This document shows positions 1 to 8,184 of a stretch of 64,000 bases of DNA, piece after piece. Location: the NCBI GenBank assembly GCA_944321765.1, contig CALUMQ010000029.1, forward strand, positions 186,001 to 250,000. Reading direction: 5' to 3'. This DNA is from an uncultured Alistipes sp. Its GTDB lineage: Bacteria > Bacteroidota > Bacteroidia > Bacteroidales > Rikenellaceae. A program made the translations under genes and the position numbers. The notes under the pieces were generated by a model, which was given only the letters and a program-made list of their open reading frames with translations, had not been told where the DNA came from and made no database searches. Every line of letters begins with the position of its first letter. The stretch's first letter is position 1.

Positions 1-708
1 AGCGACCGTAGCCAACTCCGCACCCCGCAGGTCGGCGATGAAGATGCTCGAAAGCGAATAGTAGCCAAAACCTGCGCCGACGGCGAGCGCATCGTCCAAC
101 GAACAATTCCGGAGTAACGGCGCGGCAAGCGCCGCACCAAGCAGCGTTCCGACGACCGTAGCTACGGGTAGAAGCACGAGACGCCGGTCGAGCTGGCGGA
201 TCCGCTCGACGAGCGTACGGTCATTGCCCAATGTCACGCCGACGCAGAACATCAAGGCATAGAGGACCCCTGAGGTGAGGTGCGAGCCGTTCAGATCGGG
301 GGACGCGACAAGTCCCGCCGCACAGCCGGCAACAAAGAAAGCCACAATAACGAGGCTGCCTTTCAGCGAATTCCACAAGGAGCCCCCCACATCACCGACG
401 GCGGTTGAGGGGGTATCCGGCATCGTGCGCGAGGACGAAGAATCCGGTCTGCAGGAAATCCATCGCCACAATCCCCAGGCGGCAAGGATGCTTCCCGCTA
501 CCGAAAGGGCAAAAATGGCGAAAGCCGTCACCCCCAGGGAGGCCAGACCTCCCACGACGACGGGATCGGCACCGACCTCCACACCCAAAAGGAACAACAG
601 GGCCCAGATAATCGCCGTGACAAGAGGACGAACAAAAGCGAGGCGCCGGCCGACAAGCAGGCGCCCCGTTCCGATTCCCACAAGGAGGATGGCAAAGACA
701 GTCAGCAC
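1..708 (-). CDS. lysO: LysO-family lysine/amino-acid exporter, 3' end outside window
   Basis: Inner-membrane protein of the LysO (YbjE, formerly DUF340) family, known in E. coli as an L-lysine exporter. The reverse strand stays open from a GTG at 708 to the window edge (236 codons; family members are about 300 aa), so the C-terminus is missing. The translation is almost wholly hydrophobic. Near the visible end it has the family signature GAGFGYYSLSS followed by a polar loop (ADLRGAELATV). The GTG start has AGGAG seven bases upstream and lies 4 nt after the AsmA stop codon, so it is the third gene of a GNAT-AsmA-LysO operon. Lysine as the substrate is inferred from the family only. Confidence 0.78.
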   Translation of the reverse strand, partial: MLTVFAILLVGIGTGRLLVGRRLAFVRPLVTAIIWALLFLLGVEVGADPVVVGGLASLGVTAFAIFALSVAGSILAAWGLWRWISCRPDSSSSRTMPDTPSTAVGDVGGSLWNSLKGSLVIVAFFVAGCAAGLVASPDLNGSHLTSGVLYALMFCVGVTLGNDRTLVERIRQLDRRLVLLPVATVVGTLLGAALAAPLLRNCSLDDALAVGAGFGYYSLSSIFIADLRGAELATVA

Positions 709-712
709 GCAA

Positions 713-3418
713 TCACTCCTTCGGAGCGGTCAGTTTCTCGATCTGCTTTTCGGCCTCGGCCTCCAGATTGGCGGCCTGCTTCTGAGCCTCCTCGACCAGC
801 TTGTCACCGGCCTTCTGCGCCGCGAGTTTGGCCAAAGCTCCCTTCTTAGAGGCCTCCTCGACCAGCTTGTCGCGCTGCTTCTGCGCCTCGGCGACAAGTT
901 TCTCGCCGGCCGACTTGGCCTGGGCGCGAAGATTCTCAGCCTGCTTGGCAATCTCATCGGAAAGCGATTCGCTGCCGGTAAGCTTCTGGATCTGATCGTC
1001 GACGACATTCTTCACGGCCTCCTGGACAGCCTCCTTCACCCCGAGTGTGATCTTCGGATCGGTAAACGTGCCGCCGATGTTCACATTCAGCGTCTGCAGC
1101 GCCTGACCGCCCGGGATAGTCACGCGGGCCGTGTAGTCGATCGTCTGGTCGAGTCCCGTCGAGCCCGACAGGGTCGTGGACACGTCGCCCACCTTCAGGT
1201 CGAACGGCTCGGTATGGACCCGTCCGTCACGCACGGCAAAACGGATCGCTACATCCTTGGCCTGGATCTTCCGCAGGTTGTCGTTGTTCAGCGCCGTGGC
1301 CAGGGCCTCGAACGCCGCGATATTCTGGATATTGATGTTCTCCGAACGGAGTTCTCCCGTAGCGTTGAGCGTCTGCAGATCGGGCGACATCCCGGCATCG
1401 AGCGTCGTGGAGAGGTTGAGCGTCATCGAATAGTCGCCGCCCGTCTTGGCAAAGATCGGCACAAGCTGCTGGATCACCTCCAGCTGCTCGAAGCTCTGCT
1501 GGAAGGAGGCCTTCGCAAGCGAAGCATTGAGGTCAAAGGTCGGATGCGACGGATCGGCAGCCGTCGAATAGCACCCCGTGGTCGAGACCTTGCCGCCGAA
1601 GACATCGGCCGTAAGTCCCTCCAGCCAGAGTGCTCCATCGGCCATGCGCAGCTCGCCCGCAACGTTGCCGATATCCATCTTGCCGAAGAGGATGCGTTTC
1701 AACTCGGCGCTCAGCGAAAGGTTCAGATTCCGCGGCACCTCGATGGCTGCGGCAACAGCCTCGGCACCAGACTCCGCCTCGTCCGCGGGCTCGGAGGCCT
1801 GAGCCTCGGCGGAAGCATCCTCCGACGAGGTGGCCGCCATGATTTCGTTCAGATCCAGCAGTTCGGATTTCACGTAGAGGCGTCCCGAGAGCACGTCGCC
1901 GCGCAGCAGGTAGCCGATATAGTTGGAGAGCTGTCCCGTCGCCGAAAGGTCGCTGCGTCCCACCTTCACGCCGAACTCGCCGAGCGTCATGGCCGAAGGC
2001 GTAATCGTGGCGGCGGCACGGCGGATGCTGACCTGCGGAAGAGCCTCGAGCGACAGATCCACACCCTCGATGACGAATGTTCCCTTGGCACCGATCGCCT
2101 CGTAACGTCCCTTTTCGATATCGGACATGCAGCCCGAAACCTGAAGGTTGGCCGAGATCTCGCCGTCGAGGTTGATCCCTTCATCAAGCGGATAGACCTC
2201 CTTCACGGCTCCGAGATCAACACGTCCCGCAGCCGAAAGACTGAACGTCGGGTCGCTGACGAGCCGCTTGGCCTGGAAGGTCGCGGAGACGGAGTTTCCG
2301 GCCATCTGCAACTCGAAACGCGGCAGGCGGATCTCCGTTTGATCCATCGTTCCGCCGGGGTTCGAAACCGAGGCGTCGATGTTGATGCCCGTCACGGCCT
2401 TGGGCAGCGAGGCGTACTGGAAGCTGCCGTTGTCCACGGCCACCTTCACCTCGAAGGCCGGAAGCGTCGTGTCGGTCACGTCGCCGCGCGCCCACACCGA
2501 CATCGAAAGGGCTCCCCCGGCCGTCAGATTCTTGAACTCCCGCGTATAGAAGGCCGGGATGAGCGACAGTACATCCTTGAACTCCACCTTGTCGCATCCG
2601 GCTGTCAGGTCGAGCGACAGTCCGTCATCGTGCGTCTCGACCCATCCGTCGAGACCCAGTTTGATGGCATTCAGCCGCAGCGTATTGTTCGACAGCGTAT
2701 AGCGTCCGTTGGCCAGGTCGGCATCGATCCGGGCGTCGAACTCCGATTCGGCACCGCTGAGCATCGGAATGCCTCCCGAGACAAGATGCAGCGCCTTGGC
2801 CGAAAGGTTCAGATCGAGGGTCGTGTGCTGGGCCGAGAGATCACCCTTGAGCCGCAGCGAGAGCGGGTCGGTCGAGAAGTACATGCCCGTCGAGTCATCC
2901 TCGTAGCGGATCGCGGCATCCGAGATGCGGAAGTCGCGCACCGAAAGGCGGAATGACGAAGGCTCCTCCTGGACGGATGAGGCATCCTCCGGCTCCCCGG
3001 CAACCTCCTCCGCGGCATCGGAGGGCTTCATCACATTCCAGTTGACCGCTCCGTCGGCAAGTTTGCGGGCATGAACCGACGGTGACGAAAGGATCACCTT
3101 CGACACCTCGAAGCCGCTGTCGCCGAAGAGCGACATGAGGTCGACGACCACCGAAATGCGCTGCGCCGCAACGATCGTATCGCCCTCGAAGCATCCTGTT
3201 CCCGTGAGCGTCAGATTCTTCAGATCCAGCGAAGCGTGGGGAAAATGGCGCAGAAGGCTGATGTCGAGTTTGTCAAAGTCCAGACGTGCGACAAGCATCT
3301 CATTGGCTTCGCGTTTCACAATGTCGGCGATCTTGCCGCGCAGCATCATAGGAGCCACGAGCAGGATTACCAGCAGCACGGCCACCACAATGGCGGCGAT
3401 TTTCACGATTTTCTTCAT
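713..3418 (-). CDS. AsmA-like inner-membrane anchored protein
   Basis: 901 aa protein of the AsmA/TamB-like group, which is implicated in outer-membrane biogenesis and lipid transport. One N-terminal transmembrane helix (about residues 5-27, VVAVLLVILLVAP) is followed by a large beta-rich periplasmic body with AsmA-type text such as FPHASLDLKNLTLTG, and a C-terminal AsmA-like region (TLSGSTGLDQTIDY). The last roughly 90 residues are an unusual charged, Ala/Lys/Glu-rich helical tail with repeated EEAxKQ-like units. An acidic Ala/Glu-rich insert lies mid-protein. The start overlaps the upstream GNAT stop as ATGA, showing translational coupling. Substrate unknown. Confidence 0.85.
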   Translation of the reverse strand: MKKIVKIAAIVVAVLLVILLVAPMMLRGKIADIVKREANEMLVARLDFDKLDISLLRHFPHASLDLKNLTLTGTGCFEGDTIVAAQRISVVVDLMSLFGDSGFEVSKVILSSPSVHARKLADGAVNWNVMKPSDAAEEVAGEPEDASSVQEEPSSFRLSVRDFRISDAAIRYEDDSTGMYFSTDPLSLRLKGDLSAQHTTLDLNLSAKALHLVSGGIPMLSGAESEFDARIDADLANGRYTLSNNTLRLNAIKLGLDGWVETHDDGLSLDLTAGCDKVEFKDVLSLIPAFYTREFKNLTAGGALSMSVWARGDVTDTTLPAFEVKVAVDNGSFQYASLPKAVTGINIDASVSNPGGTMDQTEIRLPRFELQMAGNSVSATFQAKRLVSDPTFSLSAAGRVDLGAVKEVYPLDEGINLDGEISANLQVSGCMSDIEKGRYEAIGAKGTFVIEGVDLSLEALPQVSIRRAAATITPSAMTLGEFGVKVGRSDLSATGQLSNYIGYLLRGDVLSGRLYVKSELLDLNEIMAATSSEDASAEAQASEPADEAESGAEAVAAAIEVPRNLNLSLSAELKRILFGKMDIGNVAGELRMADGALWLEGLTADVFGGKVSTTGCYSTAADPSHPTFDLNASLAKASFQQSFEQLEVIQQLVPIFAKTGGDYSMTLNLSTTLDAGMSPDLQTLNATGELRSENINIQNIAAFEALATALNNDNLRKIQAKDVAIRFAVRDGRVHTEPFDLKVGDVSTTLSGSTGLDQTIDYTARVTIPGGQALQTLNVNIGGTFTDPKITLGVKEAVQEAVKNVVDDQIQKLTGSESLSDEIAKQAENLRAQAKSAGEKLVAEAQKQRDKLVEEASKKGALAKLAAQKAGDKLVEEAQKQAANLEAEAEKQIEKLTAPKE

Positions 3419-3861
3419 TTCGTATCCGTTTTAAGGACAAAGACACCCGTCTTCGCCTCTTCAAATCCCAGTTTGCGGTACAGGGCCCGGGCGGCCTCCC
3501 GGACCGGCGCGGAGGTCAGTTGCAGGCGCTCGACCCCTTCGCGTCCGGCACGCTCGACGGCCGACCGGACGAGCGCTTCGCCGACTCCGCAACGCCGCGC
3601 CGCGGCATCGACCACGACATCCTCGATCCAGGCCTTGCGCCCCGACGGAACGTCGTACCACACCAGCGTCAGCATGCCGACGATCCGTCCGTCGCGCTCG
3701 GCAACGAGCAGCGCCGCGTGCGGATCCCGGACGATCGCTTCGGCCCGCTCCGCAGAGAGGTCTGCGAGGTGCGGCGAGAGTTGCGGCAACAGCCTTGAAA
3801 AGGCCTCCCGCTCCGTGGCGGAGATCTGCCCGAGCCGGCGTATGTGAAGCGTTGTTGTCAT
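3415..3861 (-). CDS. GNAT family N-acetyltransferase
   Basis: 148 aa single-domain GNAT acetyltransferase that would transfer acetyl from acetyl-CoA to an unknown amine. The acetyl-CoA binding motif A is visible as RRCGVGEALV after the strand IEDVVVD, and the C-terminal ALYRKLGFEE is typical of the fold. The reading frame is open further upstream, but ATG 3861 (MTTTLHIRRL) is chosen because it starts at the first beta strand and lies about 23 nt downstream of a TATATTTG promoter element. First gene of the operon; its stop overlaps the AsmA start by 4 nt. Confidence 0.85.
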   Translation of the reverse strand: MTTTLHIRRLGQISATEREAFSRLLPQLSPHLADLSAERAEAIVRDPHAALLVAERDGRIVGMLTLVWYDVPSGRKAWIEDVVVDAAARRCGVGEALVRSAVERAGREGVERLQLTSAPVREAARALYRKLGFEEAKTGVFVLKTDTK

Positions 3862-3884
3862 AAGGACGCATGCGTACCTTACCG

Positions 3885-3892
3885 CAAATATA
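3885..3892 (-). promoter_or_regulatory. Bacteroidetes -7 promoter element (TATATTTG)
   Basis: Matches the Bacteroidetes primary-sigma -7 consensus TAnnTTTG on the minus strand, 23 nt from the GNAT start codon. It faces away from the element at 3934, making a compact divergent promoter region. Confidence 0.6.
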
Positions 3893-3933
3893 AGCTTTTT
3901 AGCGGAATCTGCGGATATTCCGGCAAAAAAACG

Positions 3934-3941
3934 TACATTTG
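3934..3941 (+). promoter_or_regulatory. Bacteroidetes -7 promoter element (TACATTTG)
   Basis: TAnnTTTG match, 27 nt before the AlkD-like start codon at 3969. It helps decide the start: the open frame begins at a TTG inside this promoter, so translation must start downstream. Confidence 0.6.
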
Positions 3942-3968
3942 TCCACGACATCCGCAACTTCGAAGAAG

Positions 3969-4652
3969 ATGAATCTCCGCGAACAACTCCTCGAAATGGC
4001 CGATCCCGCCTACCGTGACTTCAACGCGAAGCTGATCCCCGGGGCCGGCGACATGCTCGGTATCCGGATCCCGCAACTGCGTGCACTGGCGCGGACGATT
4101 GCCCGCGGCGACGGATGGCGGGAATTCGTTGCACTGGAGGAGTGCCGCTATTTCGAGGAGCGGATGCTGCAGGGAATGGTCATCGGGTATGTCAACTGCC
4201 CGGTTGACGAAAAACTCAGCCTCGTCGCGCAGTTCGTCCCGCGAATCGACAACTGGGCACTTTGCGACTGCTTCTGCTGGCGGCTCCGGACGGCCGAACG
4301 CGACCCGATGTGGCGTTTCATCCAGCCCTACTTCCTCGCTGCTGCCGAATACGACATCCGCTTCGCGGTGGTCATGGCCACGGGAAATTTCGTCGACGAG
4401 GAGCATCTTGAGCCTCTGCTCGCCCGGCTTGGAGCCTGTCGGTGCGAGGCCTACTACGCCAGCATGGGCGTGGCGTGGGCCGTGTCGGTCTGCTTTGTGA
4501 GGTTTCCCCGCCAGACGATGGCATGGCTCGCAGACCGATGCCCGCTCGACACGCCGACCTACAACCGGGCCCTGCAGAAGATCATCGAGTCGCGGCGTGT
4601 CTCCGACGCCGACAAGCAAACCGTCCGCACGATGAAGCGTCCGGCAAAATAA
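3969..4652 (+). CDS. AlkD-like DNA alkylation repair protein
   Basis: 227 aa all-helical protein of the DNA alkylation repair (AlkC/AlkD, HEAT-like) family. These proteins excise positively charged alkylated bases such as 3-methyladenine and 7-methylguanine. The family core motif RIDNWALCD (D94, W96, D100) is present, as are the helical-repeat phrases FEERMLQGMVIGY and CEAYYASMGVAWAVSVCF. Length agrees with the family. ATG 3969 is preferred over an in-frame TTG at 3939, which lies within the promoter element. Monocistronic, divergent from the GNAT operon. Confidence 0.87.
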   Translation: MNLREQLLEMADPAYRDFNAKLIPGAGDMLGIRIPQLRALARTIARGDGWREFVALEECRYFEERMLQGMVIGYVNCPVDEKLSLVAQFVPRIDNWALCDCFCWRLRTAERDPMWRFIQPYFLAAAEYDIRFAVVMATGNFVDEEHLEPLLARLGACRCEAYYASMGVAWAVSVCFVRFPRQTMAWLADRCPLDTPTYNRALQKIIESRRVSDADKQTVRTMKRPAK

Positions 4653-4686
4653 TGCTCCGCCAAGGTACAGGTTCGGAAAATAATCG

Positions 4687-4694
4687 TATCTTTG
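4687..4694 (+). promoter_or_regulatory. Bacteroidetes -7 promoter element (TATCTTTG)
   Basis: TAnnTTTG match 24 nt upstream of the GT2 start codon at 4719. Confidence 0.6.
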
Positions 4695-4718
4695 TTCTGA
4701 CAACACAAACCGTCAAGC

Positions 4719-5447
4719 ATGCGCAAACTGGTCATCATTCCTACCTACAACGAGCGGGAGAACATCTCGAAGATGATCTCCAAGGTCTTTTCGCTGCCCG
4801 AACCTTTCGAAATGCTGGTCATCGACGACGGATCGCCCGACGGCACCGCCGCCATCGTCCGCGAGCGGCAGAAGGAGTTCCCCGAAACGCTGCATCTGCT
4901 CGAACGATCCGGCAAACAGGGACTCGGAACCGCCTATCTTCTGGGATTCCGCTGGGGGCTCGAACACGGATTCGACTACATCTGCGAGATGGACTGCGAC
5001 TTTTCGCACAACCCCGACGATCTGGTGCGTCTCTGCCAGGCGGCCGAAGAGGGGTACGACGTGGTGGTCGGCTCGCGCTACGTGCAGGGCGTCAACGTCG
5101 TGAACTGGCCCATGTCCCGCCTGCTGATGTCCTACTTCGCCTCGGTCTACGTGCGTCTGGTGACCGGCATGCCGCTGCACGACGCCACCGCCGGATTCGT
5201 CTGCTACTCGCGCCGGGCGCTGGAGACCATCGACCTCGACGCCGTGCGCATGAAGGGCTACGGATTCCAGATCGAAATGAAATATACGGCCTGGAAACTG
5301 GGACTCCGCATACGCGAGGTGTCGATCATCTTCGTCGAACGCCGCGAAGGGGTCTCGAAGATGTCCGGAGGCATCTTCCGCGAAGCATTCTTCGGTGTGC
5401 TGGGGCTTCCCTGGCGGAAGATTCACGGCCGGGAAGCCGGGAGATAG
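4719..5447 (+). CDS. DPM1-like GT2 polyprenyl-phosphate glycosyltransferase
   Basis: 242 aa GT2 glycosyltransferase of the dolichol/polyprenol-phosphate mannosyltransferase type. It would move a sugar from a nucleotide donor to undecaprenyl phosphate at the inner face of the membrane. Seen: N-terminal IIPTYNERENI, IDDGSPDGT (35-43), the DxD metal/donor motif in MDCDFSHNP (D92, D94), GSRYVQG and a C-terminal FVERREGVSKMSGGIF. There is no C-terminal membrane helix pair, so it is the short soluble or peripheral form. It lies tail-to-tail with GtrA and the GT39-like enzyme, which would flip and use such lipid-linked sugars. Confidence 0.88.
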   Translation: MRKLVIIPTYNERENISKMISKVFSLPEPFEMLVIDDGSPDGTAAIVRERQKEFPETLHLLERSGKQGLGTAYLLGFRWGLEHGFDYICEMDCDFSHNPDDLVRLCQAAEEGYDVVVGSRYVQGVNVVNWPMSRLLMSYFASVYVRLVTGMPLHDATAGFVCYSRRALETIDLDAVRMKGYGFQIEMKYTAWKLGLRIREVSIIFVERREGVSKMSGGIFREAFFGVLGLPWRKIHGREAGR

Positions 5448-5491
5448 TCCGGACGAAAGCCGCCGCACCCGACACATCCCTATCCTAAGAT

Positions 5492-5519
5492 AAAAACCCG
5501 CCTCGAAAGGCGGGTTTTT
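5492..5519. terminator. Bidirectional rho-independent terminator
   Basis: Perfect 12-bp stem (AAAAACCCGCCT / AGGCGGGTTTTT) with a CGAA tetraloop and U-tracts in both directions. It sits between the convergent GT2 and GtrA genes. Confidence 0.9.
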
Positions 5520-5548
5520 CTTGTTGGGGCCACCTGCCGATGGCGGAA

Positions 5549-5917
5549 TCAGAAGGTGAAGAAGTAGTTCATGAAGAAGTTCCAGAAGGTCACCACTCCG
5601 ATGGCAAAGAGCTTCGCCAGGTAGAAGTTCATCCGCAGACGTCCGTGCAGCAGATAGATCGTCGTGTTGTTGATCACCAGCCCCACGGCCGCAATACCCA
5701 GGAAACGAAGGTATTGTCCGGCGATATCGGGACTCTGGCTCTGAAACGTCCACAGACGGTTGAGAATGTAGTTCGAGGTCGAGGCGCAGAGGAATCCCAG
5801 CGAATTGGCCACGTACTTGTTCAGCCGCAGCCACTCCTTGGCCGCATACGTGATTCCGAAGTCGACAAAGACCCCCGATCCTCCGACGACGCAGAATTTG
5901 ATAAACTGTTCGATCAT
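5549..5917 (-). CDS. GtrA-family membrane protein
   Basis: 122 aa GtrA-like protein with four predicted membrane helices. The family is proposed to flip or deliver undecaprenyl-phosphate-linked sugars to periplasmic glycosyltransferases. Typical GtrA text: N-terminal FIKFCVVGGSGVFVDFG, central ASTSNYILNRLWTF, and a basic or aromatic end (NFFMNYFFTF). The start overlaps the end of the GT39-like gene by 4 nt (ATGA), so the two are co-translated. Confidence 0.88.
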   Translation of the reverse strand: MIEQFIKFCVVGGSGVFVDFGITYAAKEWLRLNKYVANSLGFLCASTSNYILNRLWTFQSQSPDIAGQYLRFLGIAAVGLVINNTTIYLLHGRLRMNFYLAKLFAIGVVTFWNFFMNYFFTF

Positions 5918-7623
5918 GGCTGCAGCACCTCCGTGGAGAGGCTTTTTCCGTTAAACCAGTTGGCGTATCCCGTGCGCAGCAGGGCAAAGCCCACATCGAA
6001 GGTCTCGCCGGCAAGCTGCGGCGCCACGCGGAAGGTCACCTCGCGGGAGCATTCGCCCCCGGCGGGAATCGTAAAGCGGTCGTCGAGCGGGAAGGTATCG
6101 ACCCGGAAACGGCCGTGCTTCCACAGCAGCGCCAGGCGCGTATCGCCCTCCCCGACGTGAATCTCGTAGGGATAGGGATTCGTGACGTGCAGCGCAAGAC
6201 GCAGCTCCTCGCCCGGAGCGACATGCGCCGGAAGTCCCGTAAAGGCGATATCGACGAGCCGCACGGGATGGAACGACGGATCGACGAACCACGAGAAGCG
6301 GTCGCCGGTAGGAAGTGTCTCGCTCTCGACGTGCAGCGTGCTGTCGGCCCCTTCGGGCGGACACTCCACGAGCACTTCGCGACCAATGAAGCGCGTATCG
6401 TCATCGCGGAACTGCCATTCGTGCGTGCGGTAGTGGATATTGGGCTGACAATAAGCCTCGCCACCGGTATAGAAGCCGTATTTGGCAGCCACGGCATAGC
6501 CTCCGCGGAAGATGACGGGACGGCCGTCGGCCACCGCGGCAATGGCTCCGTAGCGGGTTTTGTTGTCAAAGACCTCGAAGCGCAGCCCCAAGGGGTTGAA
6601 CAACATCTCCAGGCGCACGGCAGCCACCAGTACGAGTGTCACCGCTCCGGCCCGCATGACATAACGGCGCGTGCGGGGATGTTGCCGGGCGTAGTCGAAA
6701 AGCAGGTAGACGAGTCCGAACGAGGCGACGATGACCCACTGCGGCTGCACATAGCCGCGCAGCGCCGAGAGGAGGAAAAAGACGATGAAGGCCACGGGCA
6801 GGAGTTTCAACGCCCGGCCGACGGGTGTCTGCGGACGTGTCTTGCGCCAGGCCTGGACGTAGAGCGGCACGAAGAAGGGGTTGAAGACCACCAGCATGTT
6901 GCCGAGGAACTCGACAACGTAATTGGGTCGGAAAACCGAGTTACGCCCCGAGAGGTGGTAGGCGAACGACGCCCAGTCGTGGTGGTACTGCCACAGAAGA
7001 TGCGGAACGAGCAGCAGCAGGGCGACGGCGCCGCTCAGGTAGAGCGTCGGGCGCAGCAGCTGCCGCGGGTTGGCCGCCAGGACGAACAGGACGACCAGCG
7101 CCCCGTGGTATTTGCTGTAGGCCATCAATGCCATGGCGAGCCCCATCCAGAGCCAGGCCAGCGGCCGGCGGTCGGCAAAGCGGCGGAACGTCCAGAGGAA
7201 GAGCGCCGCCGAGAAGAGCAGCGGCCCGTCGGGTACGGCGATGAATCCGTAGAGCTGCAGCATGAGCGTCGCGGCCGAGATCATGACGTAGAGCGTCGCA
7301 TCGCGCCGCGTGGCGTCGGAGGGGCGCACGAGGCGCCACAGCACCCAGAGGTAGAGCGGCTGCAGCAGCGTGAAGAAGAAGCGCACGCCCAACTCCCCGC
7401 CGAAGAGGTGCTCACCCAGCCAGACGAGCAGCGCCGTCACGGGCGGATGGTCGAAGTAGCCCCAGGCCAGGTGTTCGGCAAACATGTGGTAGTAGGCTTC
7501 GTCGTTGGCCAGTTCGGAGCAGCCGGCCTGCACGAGGTTCGCCAGCCACCACACCCCGAGCCACAGGGCAACCAGGGCATCGGGGCACAGACGTGCGTAA
7601 CGTTTTTTGAGCGCGCTTTCCAT
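5914..7623 (-). CDS. GT39/ArnT-like membrane glycosyltransferase
   Basis: 569 aa polytopic enzyme of the dolichyl-phosphate-mannose/ArnT-like GT39 (GT-C fold) group, which transfers a sugar from a polyprenyl-phosphate donor on the periplasmic side. Diagnostic first-loop residues D41-E42 (ANDEAYY) and YFDHPP (D58, H59) follow the first helix. About ten hydrophobic segments follow, then a soluble beta-rich C-terminal domain of roughly 190 residues. Coupled to GtrA downstream. With the DPM1-like gene nearby, this looks like a complete lipid-linked sugar donor, flippase and transferase set. The acceptor is unknown. Confidence 0.85.
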   Translation of the reverse strand: MESALKKRYARLCPDALVALWLGVWWLANLVQAGCSELANDEAYYHMFAEHLAWGYFDHPPVTALLVWLGEHLFGGELGVRFFFTLLQPLYLWVLWRLVRPSDATRRDATLYVMISAATLMLQLYGFIAVPDGPLLFSAALFLWTFRRFADRRPLAWLWMGLAMALMAYSKYHGALVVLFVLAANPRQLLRPTLYLSGAVALLLLVPHLLWQYHHDWASFAYHLSGRNSVFRPNYVVEFLGNMLVVFNPFFVPLYVQAWRKTRPQTPVGRALKLLPVAFIVFFLLSALRGYVQPQWVIVASFGLVYLLFDYARQHPRTRRYVMRAGAVTLVLVAAVRLEMLFNPLGLRFEVFDNKTRYGAIAAVADGRPVIFRGGYAVAAKYGFYTGGEAYCQPNIHYRTHEWQFRDDDTRFIGREVLVECPPEGADSTLHVESETLPTGDRFSWFVDPSFHPVRLVDIAFTGLPAHVAPGEELRLALHVTNPYPYEIHVGEGDTRLALLWKHGRFRVDTFPLDDRFTIPAGGECSREVTFRVAPQLAGETFDVGFALLRTGYANWFNGKSLSTEVLQP

Positions 7624-7631
7624 ATCGGGGT

Positions 7632-7639
7632 CAAAGGTA
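7632..7639 (-). promoter_or_regulatory. -7 promoter element (TACCTTTG), almost leaderless
   Basis: TAnnTTTG on the minus strand only 8 nt before the GT39-like ATG. The transcript would have almost no 5' leader. Confidence 0.55.
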
Positions 7640-7802
7640 GGAAAATTTATCCGGATTGCCTACGCCGCCGGCCAAATCGGCCAAAAACGGCGAACAACCC
7701 GTCGGCCGGAGATGCAGACTGGAGGCCAGGGCGTTATGCGCACTGTTTATAAAATGTTCATTAAATCTTCCGCCTCGACTCCGGATTCCCCGCGCTTCGC
7801 CC

Positions 7803-7810
7803 TATCTTTG
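7803..7810 (+). promoter_or_regulatory. -7 promoter element (TATCTTTG) of the nrdDG leader
   Basis: TAnnTTTG match directly upstream of the cobalamin riboswitch P1 stem (7818). It gives a leader of roughly 370 nt before nrdD. Confidence 0.6.
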
Positions 7811-7815
7811 TCTCC

Positions 7816-7986
7816 AAGCAAGGTTCCCGGCCGGCGGCTGCCGGCAAGGGATCAAAAGGGAACTCCTGTGTGAATCAGGGACTATGCCCGTAGCTGTAAG
7901 CTCCGAAATGCTCCGCACACTCTCTGCCACTGTCCTCGCGACGGGAAGGCGTGCGGCGGGAGCGAGTCAGAAGACCTGCCTTGCCA
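7816..7986 (+). promoter_or_regulatory. Cobalamin (B12) riboswitch upstream of nrdD
   Basis: Recognised by its conserved blocks in order. P1 is GCAAGG (7818-7823) pairing with CCTTGC (7979-7984). GGGAACTCC and GTGTGAATCAGGGAC follow, then TGCCCGTAGCTGTAAGC, then GCCACTG at 7926-7932, and the B12 box AGTCAGAAGACCTGCC at 7965-7980. It lies in the leader of nrdD and nothing else, so adenosylcobalamin or a related corrinoid would regulate the B12-independent class III reductase. The usual polarity is repression on ligand binding. The expression platform is not obvious; a TCCGGAC/GTCCGGA pairing within 8090-8120 is a candidate. Confidence 0.9.
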
Positions 7987-8184
7987 AACGGACGGAAGCC
8001 CTCGGGACGTGGGGCGACTCCGCAACATTTTGATTTAACAACGACATACTCGATGAAGGATCCGGATCGGAAGATCCCGACCCCCACTCCGGACGCATTG
8101 TACCCGTGTCCGGACGGGAAAGGCACCGTCTTCCCCATCCCCGTCGACAAGGCAAGGCAAACCAACCACATACAGATACAGATT

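Noticed and set aside
275..2956. An 893-codon open frame on the plus strand
   Set aside because: Lies antisense to the AsmA-like gene; its translation is low-complexity (Arg/His/Gly/Leu-rich) with no domain, as expected for a GC-rich shadow frame. Long shadows of the same kind occur opposite nrdD, the GH38 fusion, the RND pump and uvrC.
7951..8052. Earlier start for NrdD inside the open frame
   Set aside because: These codons lie within the cobalamin riboswitch and its P1 stem, so they are leader RNA and not protein.
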